DNA from: Orlajensenia leifsoniae
GTDB lineage: Bacteria; Actinomycetota; Actinomycetes; Actinomycetales; Microbacteriaceae
Assembly (NCBI RefSeq): GCF_004570845.1
Contig: NZ_SPQZ01000004.1
Location: forward strand, 186,001 to 250,000
DNA length: 64,000 nt
Direction: 5' to 3'
The translations under genes and the position numbers were made by a program. This document shows positions 33,124 to 41,316 of the stretch, piece by piece; the stretch's first letter is position 1, and every line of letters starts with the position of its first letter. Below the pieces are notes generated by a model, which was not told the DNA's origin, searched no databases, and saw nothing but the letters and a program-made list of their open reading frames with translations.

Positions 33124-33162
33124 GCGTCGTCGGTCGCTTCGCGCGTCCCCGGGACCGCTCCG

Positions 33163-33594
33163 TCACCAGGGCGACGGGCGGTCGTTGTCCCTCGTGCTGT
33201 CGTCGGGCAGGTGCGGCAGCTCCGTGCCGCCGGCGCGGATGCACAGCCAGCGCAGCTGCTCGGGTGAGTCGGGCAGGCAGCGCCACGTTCGCCAGACGCC
33301 CTGACCGACGCGCGCGACGGTGCCCGGGCCGACGTCGATGATCTCGTCGTCGAGGCCCATCTGTCCGCGGCCGGCGAGGAAGACGTACGCCTCCTCGATG
33401 CGGGAGTGCGCGTGCCAGTACCCCGCCTCTTCTCCGGGCTCGAAGGCGTTGGCCGTCATGCCGATGAACTGCATCGTGAGCTCGTGGTCGACGACCCGCC
33501 GGCCGTCGCGCGAGCTCTCGGGGCGGAAGCCGCCGAAGTGCTGGCGCCAGTCGTCGAGGCCGCCCAGTTCCGCGATGTCGTAGTTGTCGCTCAT
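33163..33594 (-). CDS. Cupin-domain protein
   Basis: This 143-residue single-barrel cupin has AGYWHAHSRIEEAYVFLAGR (motif 1, metal-ligand His pair and Glu) and IDVGPGTVARVGQGVWRTWR (motif 2, where the usual His is replaced). The start at 33594 was chosen because the upstream extension to 33636 is unlike the family and runs into a repeat. The loss of a motif 2 histidine suggests binding or isomerase roles over dioxygenase chemistry. Function is unknown. It is convergent with marR and has a family B repeat pair upstream. Confidence 0.85.
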   Translation of the reverse strand: MSDNYDIAELGGLDDWRQHFGGFRPESSRDGRRVVDHELTMQFIGMTANAFEPGEEAGYWHAHSRIEEAYVFLAGRGQMGLDDEIIDVGPGTVARVGQGVWRTWRCLPDSPEQLRWLCIRAGGTELPHLPDDSTRDNDRPSPW

Positions 33595-33620
33595 GGGGTC
33601 ATCGTATTGCGGGGCCACCT

Positions 33621-33726
33621 CCGCCCGCAGAGGCACGGGAGCGGAGCGAGCGCGCCGAAGCGCACTAGGGGTGGCGCGGGTTGGGGGCGCTTCGACGGCG
33701 ACTGCGTCGCTGTCTCTGCGGTCGGA
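33621..33726. repeat. Dispersed repeat family B, inverted pair (copy 3)
   Basis: 33621-33663 is a family B element in minus orientation (ends GCCGAAGCGC). 33684-33726 is a plus-oriented variant with the stem GCGAC-TGC-GTCGC (33698-33710) and CTCTGCGGTCGG. The two face each other across about 20 bases, between the cupin start and the 3' end of the giant membrane protein gene. Confidence 0.65.
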
Positions 33727-33757
33727 GAGGACGAGGGCGGGGAACTGGGAGCGGGAA

Positions 33758-36700
33758 TCAGGCGGGCGATGAGTCGACTGCCGACCGCCGCCAGCGCAGC
33801 GCCAGCAGCGCGCCGACGACCAGGAGCAGGGCCCCGAAGGCTGCGGCGTACCACGGCGTCGATGCCGGGATCTCGAGGTAGACCGTGAGACCGAGGATGC
33901 GCGAGAGGCCCCACGGCAGCAACGCCATCTGGTCGTTCCAGACCGTGAGCGCCTGCTCGAGTCCGACCACGCCGAGGAATCCGCCGAGGAGCACGAGCAC
34001 GAGTCCGCTGGCGCCGAGCACGGCGCCGGTCGCGCGGCGCCCGCCGATCTGGCCCGCCAGCGACCAGCCGACAGCCACCAGCACCCAGGCGAACAGGGCG
34101 AACGCGACCGTGATGTAGAGCGTGCGGGCGGTGGGGTCGGTCCAGAAGCCGAACCAGTAGTAGCCGGGCCCGCGCACCGCGAGCACGGCGAGGAGCAGGA
34201 CCACGCGCAGGGCGATGGCGCCTCCGGCCGCGGCGATGACCGGCCACGGCGACGACTTCCTCATCACCACGGCGATGCCGGCGGCGAAGACGAGCCACGC
34301 GGCAAGGGTGAAGAGCAGGTGCGTCGGCGCGATGAACCACGTCAGGATGCCGCGGCTGACCACGAGCAGCGCCGCGGGCACGACCACGAGCAGCACCTTC
34401 GAGAGTCTCGACAACCCGGCCACGGCATCCGTGGCCCGCCAGGGTCGGGTTCCGGCGAGCCAGAGGGCGCGTGCCGCGGCGGCGCCGGGCCAGCGGGAGA
34501 AGGGGGCGCGCCCCGCGAGGATGCCGAGGGCGAGCCAGAGGGCGAGGAGCACCAGGATCACCCGCGCCAGCCAGGCCATGGGCAGGTCGAGCGTCGCGCG
34601 CTCCATTCCGATGCGTGCGGCCGTGAGGTTGTACGCCGGCAGGTCGAGGTCGCCGGCGTAGTTCGCCTCGTGCACCGCCGCGAAGCCCTGGAACGCCGTC
34701 TTCGCCTGCGCCCAGTCGCTGTAGGCGGCATCCGACCCCGTGTCGAGCCACTGCGCGTGGCGCAGCACCATCGTGCGGTACGAACCGAGGGTCTGGAACA
34801 GGTTCACCTGGTAGTCGAGCGTGTCGACGAAGTGCTCGCGAAGAGTGTCGTCACGCCAGGCGTCGGCATCCGTCGCCGCAATGGCATCGCGCATCGACGT
34901 GGCCGTCTCGACCGCGGCTTCGCCCTCGGCGATCGCCTGCTCGAGCTCGGGCTTGCTCACGTGGTAGATCACGTCGAGCACGGCGCTGTCGCCCGTGAGG
35001 ATGTCCCACTCGAAGATCCACATCATGGGCGGCGGCTCGAGGCCGAGCGCCCGCACGCGCTGGCTGGCGAACGGACCGATGTACAGCCCGCCCGTGACGG
35101 CGGCGCGGGAGTCGGCCATCGCGGCACCGATGGCCTGCACCGTCGCCGGATCGTCGGAGAAGTACTGGCGGATCCAGTCGGCGGTGAGCTCGGCCGGGTC
35201 GGCATCCGGATTCCGCGCCAGGTCGACCGTGAGACGCGTGTTGAGCTCGTACAACTGCCAGAAGCCCGCCTTCAGCTCGAGGGTCAGGGGGCCGGCGCGC
35301 CACGGACCGCCGTCCTGCGTCCACGTCCAGATGCCCTCGACGTTCGGGTTAGCGGCGATGAAGTGCGCCAGCGCCTGCTGGTAGAGCACGCCGAGGTCGT
35401 TCGGCAGGGCGCCGTAGTCCTCGAACTCCCGCCGGCTCTGGAACTCCACGATGCGTCGCTGGGACCCGGAGTCGAGCGTGGTGTTCAAGGGCAGGTAGCT
35501 GTAGAAGTCGCCGAGGCTGTACTTCGTGGAGACGACGAGGGCCGGGGAGTCGATGCCGTCGAGCACCTCGGCGTTTGACTCCGGATCGGTGTGCATGTCG
35601 CCGACGGCGCCGACGCCGACGCTCCACGACCGGAAGATCACCTCGCGACCGGACGCCTCGGCCTGATCGCTGAACGTCGTGAGCATCGCGCGAACCGAAG
35701 CCACCGAGGTGACGGCGAGCTCGGAGTAGTAGTCCCAACCCGGGAGGTCGTAGACGCGGCCGGCCTCGCCGATGCGCACGACGACGCCGTCGGCCGAGGG
35801 CATCGCGGCGTAGAGCTCGTCGAGACCGGCGCGGTACACGTCCCAGAACGCCGGGTCATCGGTGGCGAGCCCGCCGAAGGTGCGCTCGAAGTACTCCTGC
35901 AGCGGCGTCGTGAGCGCCAGCATGTCGGTGCGGAAGTACACCTTCATGCCGAGCTCGTGCGCGTAGTCGAGCATGGGCCCGAAGGCCGCACGCATGGCCT
36001 CGGCACGGGCACGGTGCGGATCGTCGGCCGCGTACACCTCGGTGCCGTCGCCGACGCCCTCGAACGTGACGTACTCGATGAAGCCGGGCACCGCGATGGC
36101 GTTGTAGCCGAGGGCGAGGGTGTGCCGCACGTACTCCTCGAAGTCGATCGTCGCCCGGGCGAGGGCGGCATCGTCGATGTAAGGGGCATCGGCGAGGATG
36201 ACGTCCTTGAACGCGTTCGAGTTGTGCGAGTAGTCGGTGCCCGCTGCGTAGGCGTCGGCATCCGGCTCCACCCCGACGGCCCCGAGGTCGACCATGCGGA
36301 AGGGGAGCTTCGACTCGACGGTGCGGCCGAGGTTCTCGGTGACGGGGCGCCCGGCGCGCACGGCGGCGGCGAGGTCGTAGACACCCAGGACGGCCCCGCT
36401 GCGGGAAGCCGCCGTGATGCGGATGTCGGTGGGCGTGCCCGAGACGGAGTAGCCCTCGCCGGATGCCTCGACGCTGTCGAAGGTCACGGTGAGCGTCGCC
36501 GTTCCCGACGTGGTGCCGGCATCGGCGACGGCATCGCGCAGCTCGTCGACAGCCGTCGAGACGCGCAGGTCGTCGGGGGCGTCGATGGCGGTGAACTCGG
36601 GCGGCAGCACGACGGCCGAGGCCGGTGCGACCGTGAGGTTCTCGACGGGGATGCCCACCGAGGGTTGGCTCTGCAGGCCGAGCGCATCGGAGACCTGGGA

Positions 36701-36778
36701 GGCGACGCCGGCGCCGAGAGCGAGGAGGGCGAGGGAGACGCCGATGAGCGTCAAACGTCGCCGCGGTGCGAGTTTCAC
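33758..36778 (-). CDS. Large membrane-anchored glycoside hydrolase-like protein (GH67-like ectodomain, polytopic C-terminus)
   Basis: This is the largest gene in the window, 1006 residues. A signal-anchor helix (9-27: LTLIGVSLALLALGAGVA) precedes a roughly 700-residue extracellular part. It begins with a GH20b/GH67N-type alpha-beta domain and continues as a TIM-barrel-like region (YVRHTLALGYNAIAVPGFIE, DYAHELGMKVYFRTDML, ADGVVVRIGEAGRVYDLPGW, NVEGIWTWTQDGGPWRAGPL). A helical part with ELTADWIRQYFSDDPATVQA recalls the C-terminal domain of alpha-glucuronidases (GH67). About eight transmembrane helices (from about residue 730) end the protein. Hydrolysis of uronic-acid-containing glycans at the membrane is inferred. 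I know of no named family with this architecture; a non-catalytic sensor or transporter-like role is possible. Confidence 0.75.
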   Translation of the reverse strand: MKLAPRRRLTLIGVSLALLALGAGVASQVSDALGLQSQPSVGIPVENLTVAPASAVVLPPEFTAIDAPDDLRVSTAVDELRDAVADAGTTSGTATLTVTFDSVEASGEGYSVSGTPTDIRITAASRSGAVLGVYDLAAAVRAGRPVTENLGRTVESKLPFRMVDLGAVGVEPDADAYAAGTDYSHNSNAFKDVILADAPYIDDAALARATIDFEEYVRHTLALGYNAIAVPGFIEYVTFEGVGDGTEVYAADDPHRARAEAMRAAFGPMLDYAHELGMKVYFRTDMLALTTPLQEYFERTFGGLATDDPAFWDVYRAGLDELYAAMPSADGVVVRIGEAGRVYDLPGWDYYSELAVTSVASVRAMLTTFSDQAEASGREVIFRSWSVGVGAVGDMHTDPESNAEVLDGIDSPALVVSTKYSLGDFYSYLPLNTTLDSGSQRRIVEFQSRREFEDYGALPNDLGVLYQQALAHFIAANPNVEGIWTWTQDGGPWRAGPLTLELKAGFWQLYELNTRLTVDLARNPDADPAELTADWIRQYFSDDPATVQAIGAAMADSRAAVTGGLYIGPFASQRVRALGLEPPPMMWIFEWDILTGDSAVLDVIYHVSKPELEQAIAEGEAAVETATSMRDAIAATDADAWRDDTLREHFVDTLDYQVNLFQTLGSYRTMVLRHAQWLDTGSDAAYSDWAQAKTAFQGFAAVHEANYAGDLDLPAYNLTAARIGMERATLDLPMAWLARVILVLLALWLALGILAGRAPFSRWPGAAAARALWLAGTRPWRATDAVAGLSRLSKVLLVVVPAALLVVSRGILTWFIAPTHLLFTLAAWLVFAAGIAVVMRKSSPWPVIAAAGGAIALRVVLLLAVLAVRGPGYYWFGFWTDPTARTLYITVAFALFAWVLVAVGWSLAGQIGGRRATGAVLGASGLVLVLLGGFLGVVGLEQALTVWNDQMALLPWGLSRILGLTVYLEIPASTPWYAAAFGALLLVVGALLALRWRRSAVDSSPA

Positions 36779-36843
36779 TGCGTCAGATTAGCCCGGATCG
36801 GATCGGGCGATTGACCGTACGGGGGCGTTGTCCCCTGCACTGG

Positions 36844-36932
36844 GTGCGCTTCGGCCGCGGACCTCGTCCGGCCTCAGCGGGCGGGTGGTGGGTGCGCTTC
36901 GGCGGCGACTTCGTCGCTGCCTCTGCGGGCGG
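36844..36932 (+). repeat. Dispersed repeat family B, two tandem copies (copy 4)
   Basis: 36844-36884 has the stem CGGAC-CTC-GTCCG (36858-36870). 36891-36932 has GCGAC-TTC-GTCGC (36905-36917). The arms differ in sequence but both pair perfectly, so the stem is conserved by compensatory change. They fill the gap between the two polysaccharide-type genes. Confidence 0.75.
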
Positions 36933-36948
36933 AGGGGGGGCAGGGGGC

Positions 36949-37842
36949 TCAGCAGGACTTGTAGACGTAGCCCGGCTTGCCCTGGGCCACCACATCGCGA
37001 TCGCGGAGGATCACCGAGATCTTCGTGCCCTGCTTCGTGCAGGCCGTCGTGTAGGCGGAGGTCGGGTTGTCGGTGTACTCGATCTCGATGACGTTCGGGC
37101 CGTAGACCTTCGTGTAGGCGGCGCACTCGGTGTACACCTGGCACTCCTCGGCGATGGCGAAGTCGAAGCCGACGGTCTTCTTGCCTGCTGTGCCGAGTTG
37201 CGGGGTGTTCTTCTGGGCGATGGCCAGACCCTTGCCGTGTGCGTGGGCGGCGAGCAGCTTCGCGAGGGCCACGTTGTCGGCCTTCGTCAGCAGCTGCTTT
37301 CCGGCGCTTGAGGAGCGGGTCCAGGAGTCGAGGTTGTCGGGCTCGATCGCCTGGAAGCCCTTCGCGGCGCATCCGTCGATCCAGGAGTTCATGATGGCGG
37401 CGATGCGCGTGCGCTTGACTGCCGTCGAGGTGTCGAGCAGGTACTCGTCCCACTCCGGATCGCCGACCTTCACGCCCGTGCCATTGCGTAGGATCAGGTC
37501 GCTGTTCCTGCCCGACCAGGTCTTAACGTCGTCGGGCTGGGTCTGGTACGCGTTGATGTAACAGATGTTGTAGAGGCCGGCCACGGGCTTCGCCGTGCGA
37601 TCGCGGTCGACGATCTTCACGGAGGCCGCCGGCTTGTAGGCGCCGCCGATCTGGTAGTCGAATCGCCGGTTCACCGGGGGCAGCGTCACCTTCTTCGCGA
37701 CTGCCGTGGCGGCTGCCGATGCGTTCGTCGCACCCGTCGCCGTCGTGCCGGCGTTGGCCGCCAGGGCGACTCCGGTGACGGATGCCGCAACCACGCCGAC
37801 GGCGATCGCCGCGGCGAGGATCCTGCGCGTGATGGCGCTCAT
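36949..37842 (-). CDS. Secreted GH114-like endo-alpha-1,4-polygalactosaminidase family protein
   Basis: This 297-residue exported protein has a signal peptide at residues 1-28 (ILAAAIAVGVVAASVTGVAL) and an Ala/Thr-rich linker to about 52. The catalytic-type barrel follows: RRFDYQIGGAYKP, GLYNICYINAYQTQPDDV, AIMNSWIDGCAAKGFQAIEP and DNLDSW, with GLAIAQKNTPQ. The aspartates in these loops match the GH114 / TIM-barrel DUF297-like family that cleaves galactosaminogalactan-type polymers. The stop is followed by the repeat cluster. It lies 17 bases downstream of the EctB-like gene in the same direction, so the two are probably cotranscribed. Confidence 0.88.
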   Translation of the reverse strand: MSAITRRILAAAIAVGVVAASVTGVALAANAGTTATGATNASAAATAVAKKVTLPPVNRRFDYQIGGAYKPAASVKIVDRDRTAKPVAGLYNICYINAYQTQPDDVKTWSGRNSDLILRNGTGVKVGDPEWDEYLLDTSTAVKRTRIAAIMNSWIDGCAAKGFQAIEPDNLDSWTRSSSAGKQLLTKADNVALAKLLAAHAHGKGLAIAQKNTPQLGTAGKKTVGFDFAIAEECQVYTECAAYTKVYGPNVIEIEYTDNPTSAYTTACTKQGTKISVILRDRDVVAQGKPGYVYKSC

Positions 37843-37859
37843 CGGGGGGTGTGCTGCGC

Positions 37860-39128
37860 TCAGAGCACCGCGTCGAGGCTGTCGCTGACGATCTGCAGGC
37901 CTCGGGCGAGCTCGTCGTCGCTGATGGTGAGCGCCGGGAGGAACTTGAGCACCTCGTCGTGAGCGCCGGAGGTCTCGATGATGAGGCCGCGCGTGAAGGC
38001 CTCCTTCGAGATGCGGCCGGCGAGGGTGCGGTCGCTGTCGATGGCGAGGCCGAACATGAGGCCGCGTCCGCGCACGACGGCGCCGAGCTCCGGGTGCGCG
38101 GCGGCGAGTCGTGCCAGCGCATCGCTCAATACCGCCGACTTCGCCTTCACGCCGTCGGTGAGGGCGGTATCCGCCCAGTACTCCTCGAGAGCGACCCGAG
38201 CCGAGACGAAGGCGAGGTTGTTGCCGCGGAAGGTGCCGGTGTGGGCGCCGGGCTTCCAGACGTCGACCTCGGGGCGCAGCAGCACGAGCGACATCGGCAG
38301 GCCCGAGCCCGAGATCGACTTCGACACCGTGACGATGTCGGGGACGATGCCGGACTCCTCGAAGGCGAAGAACGAACCCGTGCGACCGATGCCCGACTGG
38401 ATCTCGTCGAGGATGAGCAGGATCCCGTTGTCGGCGGTGAGCTGGCGCAGGCGCCGCAGCCAGGCGGAGCTCGCGACGTTGATGCCGCCCTCGCCCTGCA
38501 CGGCCTCGACGATGACGGCCGCGGGAAGGTCGAGCCCGCTGCCGGGGTCGCCGAGCATCTTCTCGAACAGGTCGAGGGTGTCGACGCCCTCGCCGAGGTA
38601 GCCGTCGAACGGCAGCCGCGTGACGTTGTCGAGCGCGATGCCGGCGGCCTCGCGGTAGTGGCTGTTGCCGGTGGCGGCGAGGCCGCCGAGGCTCAGGCCG
38701 TGGAAGGCATTCGTGAACGCGACGACGTTCGCGCGTCCCGTCGCCTGACGCGCGACCTTGAGCGCGGCCTCGACGGCGTTGGCGCCGGTCGGGCCCGTGA
38801 ACTGCAGCTTGTAGTCGAAGCCACGCGGCTCGAGCACGAGCTTCTCGAAGGCCTCGATGAAGCCCTTCTTGGCACTCGTGGCCATGTCGAGGCCGTGGAT
38901 GATGCCGTCGTGCTCGAGGTACTCGATGAGCGCACGCGTGAAGGCCGGGTTGTTGTGGCCGTAGTTCAGAACGCCGGCTCCGGCGAAGAAGTCGAGGAAC
39001 TCACGGCCGTCGGCGGCGGTCAGCACGGAGCCGCGGGCACTGTCGAAGACCACGGGGAAGGAGCGGATGTAGCCCCGAACCTCCGACTCCCGTCGGTCGA
39101 ATGTCTCCAAAGACGAGACGTCGCTCAC
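37860..39128 (-). CDS. ectB: EctB-type diaminobutyrate-2-oxoglutarate aminotransferase (orphan)
   Basis: This 422-residue class III, PLP-dependent aminotransferase shows EVRGYIRSFPVVFDSARGSV near the start, then FTGPTGANAVEAALKVARQA, VIVEAVQGEGGINVASSAWL, the cofactor lysine in VTVSKSISGSG (Lys270) and HTGTFRGNNLAFVSA. It interconverts aspartate semialdehyde and 2,4-diaminobutyrate with glutamate. ectA and ectC, needed for ectoine, are not present, so here diaminobutyrate may feed another product (siderophore, or cell wall: many Microbacteriaceae use 2,4-diaminobutyrate in peptidoglycan). The start is GTG 39128 with AGGTGG 7 bases upstream. It probably shares a message with the GH114 gene. 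Confidence 0.88.
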   Translation of the reverse strand: MSDVSSLETFDRRESEVRGYIRSFPVVFDSARGSVLTAADGREFLDFFAGAGVLNYGHNNPAFTRALIEYLEHDGIIHGLDMATSAKKGFIEAFEKLVLEPRGFDYKLQFTGPTGANAVEAALKVARQATGRANVVAFTNAFHGLSLGGLAATGNSHYREAAGIALDNVTRLPFDGYLGEGVDTLDLFEKMLGDPGSGLDLPAAVIVEAVQGEGGINVASSAWLRRLRQLTADNGILLILDEIQSGIGRTGSFFAFEESGIVPDIVTVSKSISGSGLPMSLVLLRPEVDVWKPGAHTGTFRGNNLAFVSARVALEEYWADTALTDGVKAKSAVLSDALARLAAAHPELGAVVRGRGLMFGLAIDSDRTLAGRISKEAFTRGLIIETSGAHDEVLKFLPALTISDDELARGLQIVSDSLDAVL

Positions 39129-39234
39129 GTCGCACCACCTCTTGCTCGAATGTATTGCGTGCGCTGCGTCGAAAATGCGCACTCTGAAAGGGTACGTTGC
39201 CGCCCGCCGATTCCCGGACGACGACGGATGCCGG

Positions 39235-39729
39235 TCAGCGCGTCGCGCGCACCGCGGTGATCACGTCGGTGAGCTGGGTGCGCAGGCGTTCGAGCTCCTC
39301 GAGCTCGACGCCGAGCCTGGCCACGATCTGCGGAGGAACGCCCAGCGCCTGCTCGCGCAGTCGGGCCCCGGCATCCGTCAGCGTGATGTTCAGGGCCCTC
39401 TCGTCGGCGGGATTCCGATCGCGGGCGACGTAGCCCTGCGCTTCGAGGCGCTTCAGCAGCGGCGACAGCGTTGCCGGCTCGAGCTGGAGGGCGTCGCCGA
39501 GGTCGCGCACCGTGCGCGGGCTGCGCTCCCAGAGGGCGAGCATGACGAGGTACTGCGGATGCGTCAGCCCGAGCGGCTCGAGCACCGGACGGTAGAGGCC
39601 GATGACTCCGCGGGCGGCCACCGCGAGGGCGAAGCAGACCTGGTTCTCCAGGGCGAGGACGTCGAGGACGGCGCCGTCGGCTTCGGAGACGGTGGTCTCT
39701 GTGGTGACGATCTGGGCTGAACTGATCAT
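39235..39729 (-). CDS. MarR family regulator (OhrR-like)
   Basis: This 164-residue MarR protein has ENQVCFALAVAARGVIGLYR with a cysteine at the OhrR-like N-terminal position, PQYLVMLALWERSPRTVRDL, ALQLEPATLSPLLKRLEAQG and the wing DRNPADERALNITLT. The N-terminal cysteine context (QVCFALY-like) is that of peroxide-sensing OhrR repressors, but no ohr gene is adjacent. It is divergent from a small zinc-ribbon-like gene over a short AT-rich palindrome, and precedes ectB on the same strand by 106 bases. Confidence 0.9.
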   Translation of the reverse strand: MISSAQIVTTETTVSEADGAVLDVLALENQVCFALAVAARGVIGLYRPVLEPLGLTHPQYLVMLALWERSPRTVRDLGDALQLEPATLSPLLKRLEAQGYVARDRNPADERALNITLTDAGARLREQALGVPPQIVARLGVELEELERLRTQLTDVITAVRATR

Positions 39730-39750
39730 GTGCCCAGACTACCTGCTACC

Positions 39751-39761
39751 CTAATAATTAG
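39751..39761. promoter_or_regulatory. MarR operator-like palindrome
   Basis: CTAATAATTAG has perfect 5-bp arms around a central A and is the only AT-rich stretch in the gap. It lies 22 bases from the marR start and 27 bases from the small gene start, so MarR binding would affect both. Confidence 0.6.
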
Positions 39762-39787
39762 TACACGAACGAAATGGAGCTGGCGAG

Positions 39788-40006
39788 ATGGGCAACAGGT
39801 TCTGGCGCTTCTACGAGAAGGCCAACGACGTGGTGCGCACCTTCACCGGCCCCGCCCAGGTTGGCATCGGGCGCCCCGAGGGTCCCGACGTGCGTCCAGC
39901 CGATCCGTCGTGTCCGCTGTGCCACCAGCCGATGTCGGAGCACCGCATCGAGCGGTCGAGCGACCAGCGGGTGCCGACGCAGCTGTACTGCCCAGCCGCG
40001 GCCTAG
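39788..40006 (+). CDS. Small zinc-ribbon-like hypothetical protein (72 aa)
   Basis: This 72-residue protein opens MGNRFWRFYEKANDVVRTFT and has a CPLC pair (CPLCHQPMSEHRIER) with a third cysteine near the C-terminus (TQLYCPAAA) and nearby histidines. That gives a possible three-Cys-one-His zinc knuckle. ATG 39788 follows GGAG. I know no function. Its divergent placement from marR over a shared palindrome suggests control by that repressor, perhaps in thiol or oxidative stress. Confidence 0.7.
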   Translation: MGNRFWRFYEKANDVVRTFTGPAQVGIGRPEGPDVRPADPSCPLCHQPMSEHRIERSSDQRVPTQLYCPAAA

Positions 40007-40009
40007 GCC

Positions 40010-40303
40010 TTAGTTCGTGGCCGGGTTCGAGGCCGCTCCGTCGAGCCAGAGCGTGTCACTCGGGTCGCTGTGCGCGGTGCCGGTGTTCACGTGCTTCTGA
40101 CTGATCTGCGGCCCCTTCGTAATCACGTGCACGAGCGCCATGCCATGGCCCTTGCCCAGCTGGTAGTCCTCGGCGAGCCAGGCCAGGATCGGCGCCGCCT
40201 TGGTCGTCTCGTCGAAGCCCTTGTCGTGCGCGATCTCGATGAACTGACGCGGGGTGAGTCCGGTCTTGGCCTCGATGTTGTCGAGGTAGGCCTGGAACGT
40301 CAT
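40010..40303 (-). CDS. DUF4287 domain protein
   Basis: This 97-residue protein opens MTFQAYLDNIEAKTGLTPRQ and continues FIEIAHDKGFDETTKAAPILAWLAEDYQLGKGHGMALVHVI, the complete DUF4287 signature: a small helical domain often found with DUF5655 in a cytoplasmic protein of unknown function. The last 25 residues are hydrophilic. It starts 24 bases after the stop of the cupin gene on the same strand, so they are probably cotranscribed. Confidence 0.9.
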   Translation of the reverse strand: MTFQAYLDNIEAKTGLTPRQFIEIAHDKGFDETTKAAPILAWLAEDYQLGKGHGMALVHVITKGPQISQKHVNTGTAHSDPSDTLWLDGAASNPATN

Positions 40304-40327
40304 GCGGTGCTCCTTCGGGGTCGGGGC

Positions 40328-40726
40328 TCAGTCGGCCCAGGTCTGGATGATCGTGTCCGAGGCGTGGATGCAGAGGATGCGCAGGCGCCCGGTTCCGGCG
40401 TTCTTGAAACCATGCCATACCCCGGCTGGCACCGTGGCCGTGTCTTCGGCGTTAGCCACGAGAGTCGCTGTTCCGACGGTGATGCGGGCGGTTCCCTCGA
40501 TCACGAACCAGGTCTCGGTGTACGGATGCCAGTGCAGGTCGGGCCCCTGGCCGGGGTCGGCATCGACGAAGAAGTAGGAGATGCCGGCTCCGTGCTCACG
40601 GCCGACGAAGCGGCGGGTTCCCTTGGTGCCGATCAGCAGTGCTGCGGCCGGGATGACCTCGGGGGTGACGGATGCGGCCTCGCTGGGCTCCATCGTGATC
40701 TCGGCGGGGCTGGTGGAGACGGGCAT
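40328..40726 (-). CDS. Cupin-domain protein
   Basis: This 132-residue cupin has motif 1 PDLHWHPYTETWFVIEGTAR (His-x-His and Glu ligands intact) and motif 2 TATVPAGVWHGFKNAG (His intact), so a metal site is likely, unlike the cupin at 33163. The start ATG 40726 was chosen because homology begins after about residue 30 and the longer reading to 40792 is unlike protein. The role is unknown; it is paired with the DUF4287 gene. Confidence 0.88.
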   Translation of the reverse strand: MPVSTSPAEITMEPSEAASVTPEVIPAAALLIGTKGTRRFVGREHGAGISYFFVDADPGQGPDLHWHPYTETWFVIEGTARITVGTATLVANAEDTATVPAGVWHGFKNAGTGRLRILCIHASDTIIQTWAD

Positions 40727-40839
40727 GGGCGGCCTCGATTCCAGGTCGTTCGGCGGGGCCGGATGCCGCTCGCACTGGTGCCAGCCTCCCACCCGAGGCG
40801 CGGCTGAGGCTAGTGCCCGCCGCGCAGCTGGTGAGTAGC

Positions 40840-41286
40840 ATGCAACGCATGGTCATCAAGCTGGAGAACGTCGGCATCGCCGTTCGCGACATCGAAGCCG
40901 CGATCTCCTTCTTCACCGACCTCGGACTCACCCTCGTCGGCAGGGACACCGTGAGCGGCGAGTGGGCCGAGACCGCCGTCGGCCTCGACGGCAACCACGC
41001 CAGGATCGCCCTGCTCCAGACGCCGGGCGGCCAGGGCTCCCTCGAGCTCTTCGAGTACATCCACCCCGACGCGATCGAGACGGAACCCACCCTTCCCAAC
41101 GAGATCGGCATGCACCGCGTCGCCTTCTCCGTCGACGACATCGACGAAGCCCTGGCGATCGCGGCGAAGCACGGCTGCCACCCGTTGCGCGGAGTGGCGA
41201 CCTACGAGGACGTCTACAAGCTCACCTACGTGCGCGGCCCGAGCGGCATCATCGTGATGCTGGCGCAGGAGCTGAAGAAGAGCTGA
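40840..41286 (+). CDS. VOC family glyoxalase-fold protein (methylmalonyl-CoA epimerase-like)
   Basis: This 148-residue vicinal oxygen chelate protein has VIKLENVGIAVRDIEAAISF, LFEYIHPDAIETEP, GMHRVAFSVDDIDEALAIAA and LTYVRGPSGIIVMLAQEL. Two beta-alpha-beta-beta-beta modules with candidate ligands His, Glu and Glu are in place. ATG 40840 or 40849 may be the start. It is close to lactoylglutathione lyase and methylmalonyl-CoA epimerase families, but a specific reaction cannot be named. It is a single gene just upstream of the riboswitch. Confidence 0.88.
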   Translation: MQRMVIKLENVGIAVRDIEAAISFFTDLGLTLVGRDTVSGEWAETAVGLDGNHARIALLQTPGGQGSLELFEYIHPDAIETEPTLPNEIGMHRVAFSVDDIDEALAIAAKHGCHPLRGVATYEDVYKLTYVRGPSGIIVMLAQELKKS

Positions 41287-41316
41287 CGCTCGGGTCTGCT
41301 AGCGTGATCGGCGATA

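Noticed and set aside
33121-33162. Further copy of repeat family B after marR
   Set aside because: Only GGTCGCTTCGCGCG is shared; the leading GTGCGCTTCGG and trailing CCTCAGCGAGCGG are missing.
37860-41286. Ectoine biosynthesis cluster (ectABC)
   Set aside because: Only the ectB-type aminotransferase is present. The nearby cupins do not show EctC features beyond the cupin fold, and no acetyltransferase EctA is found.
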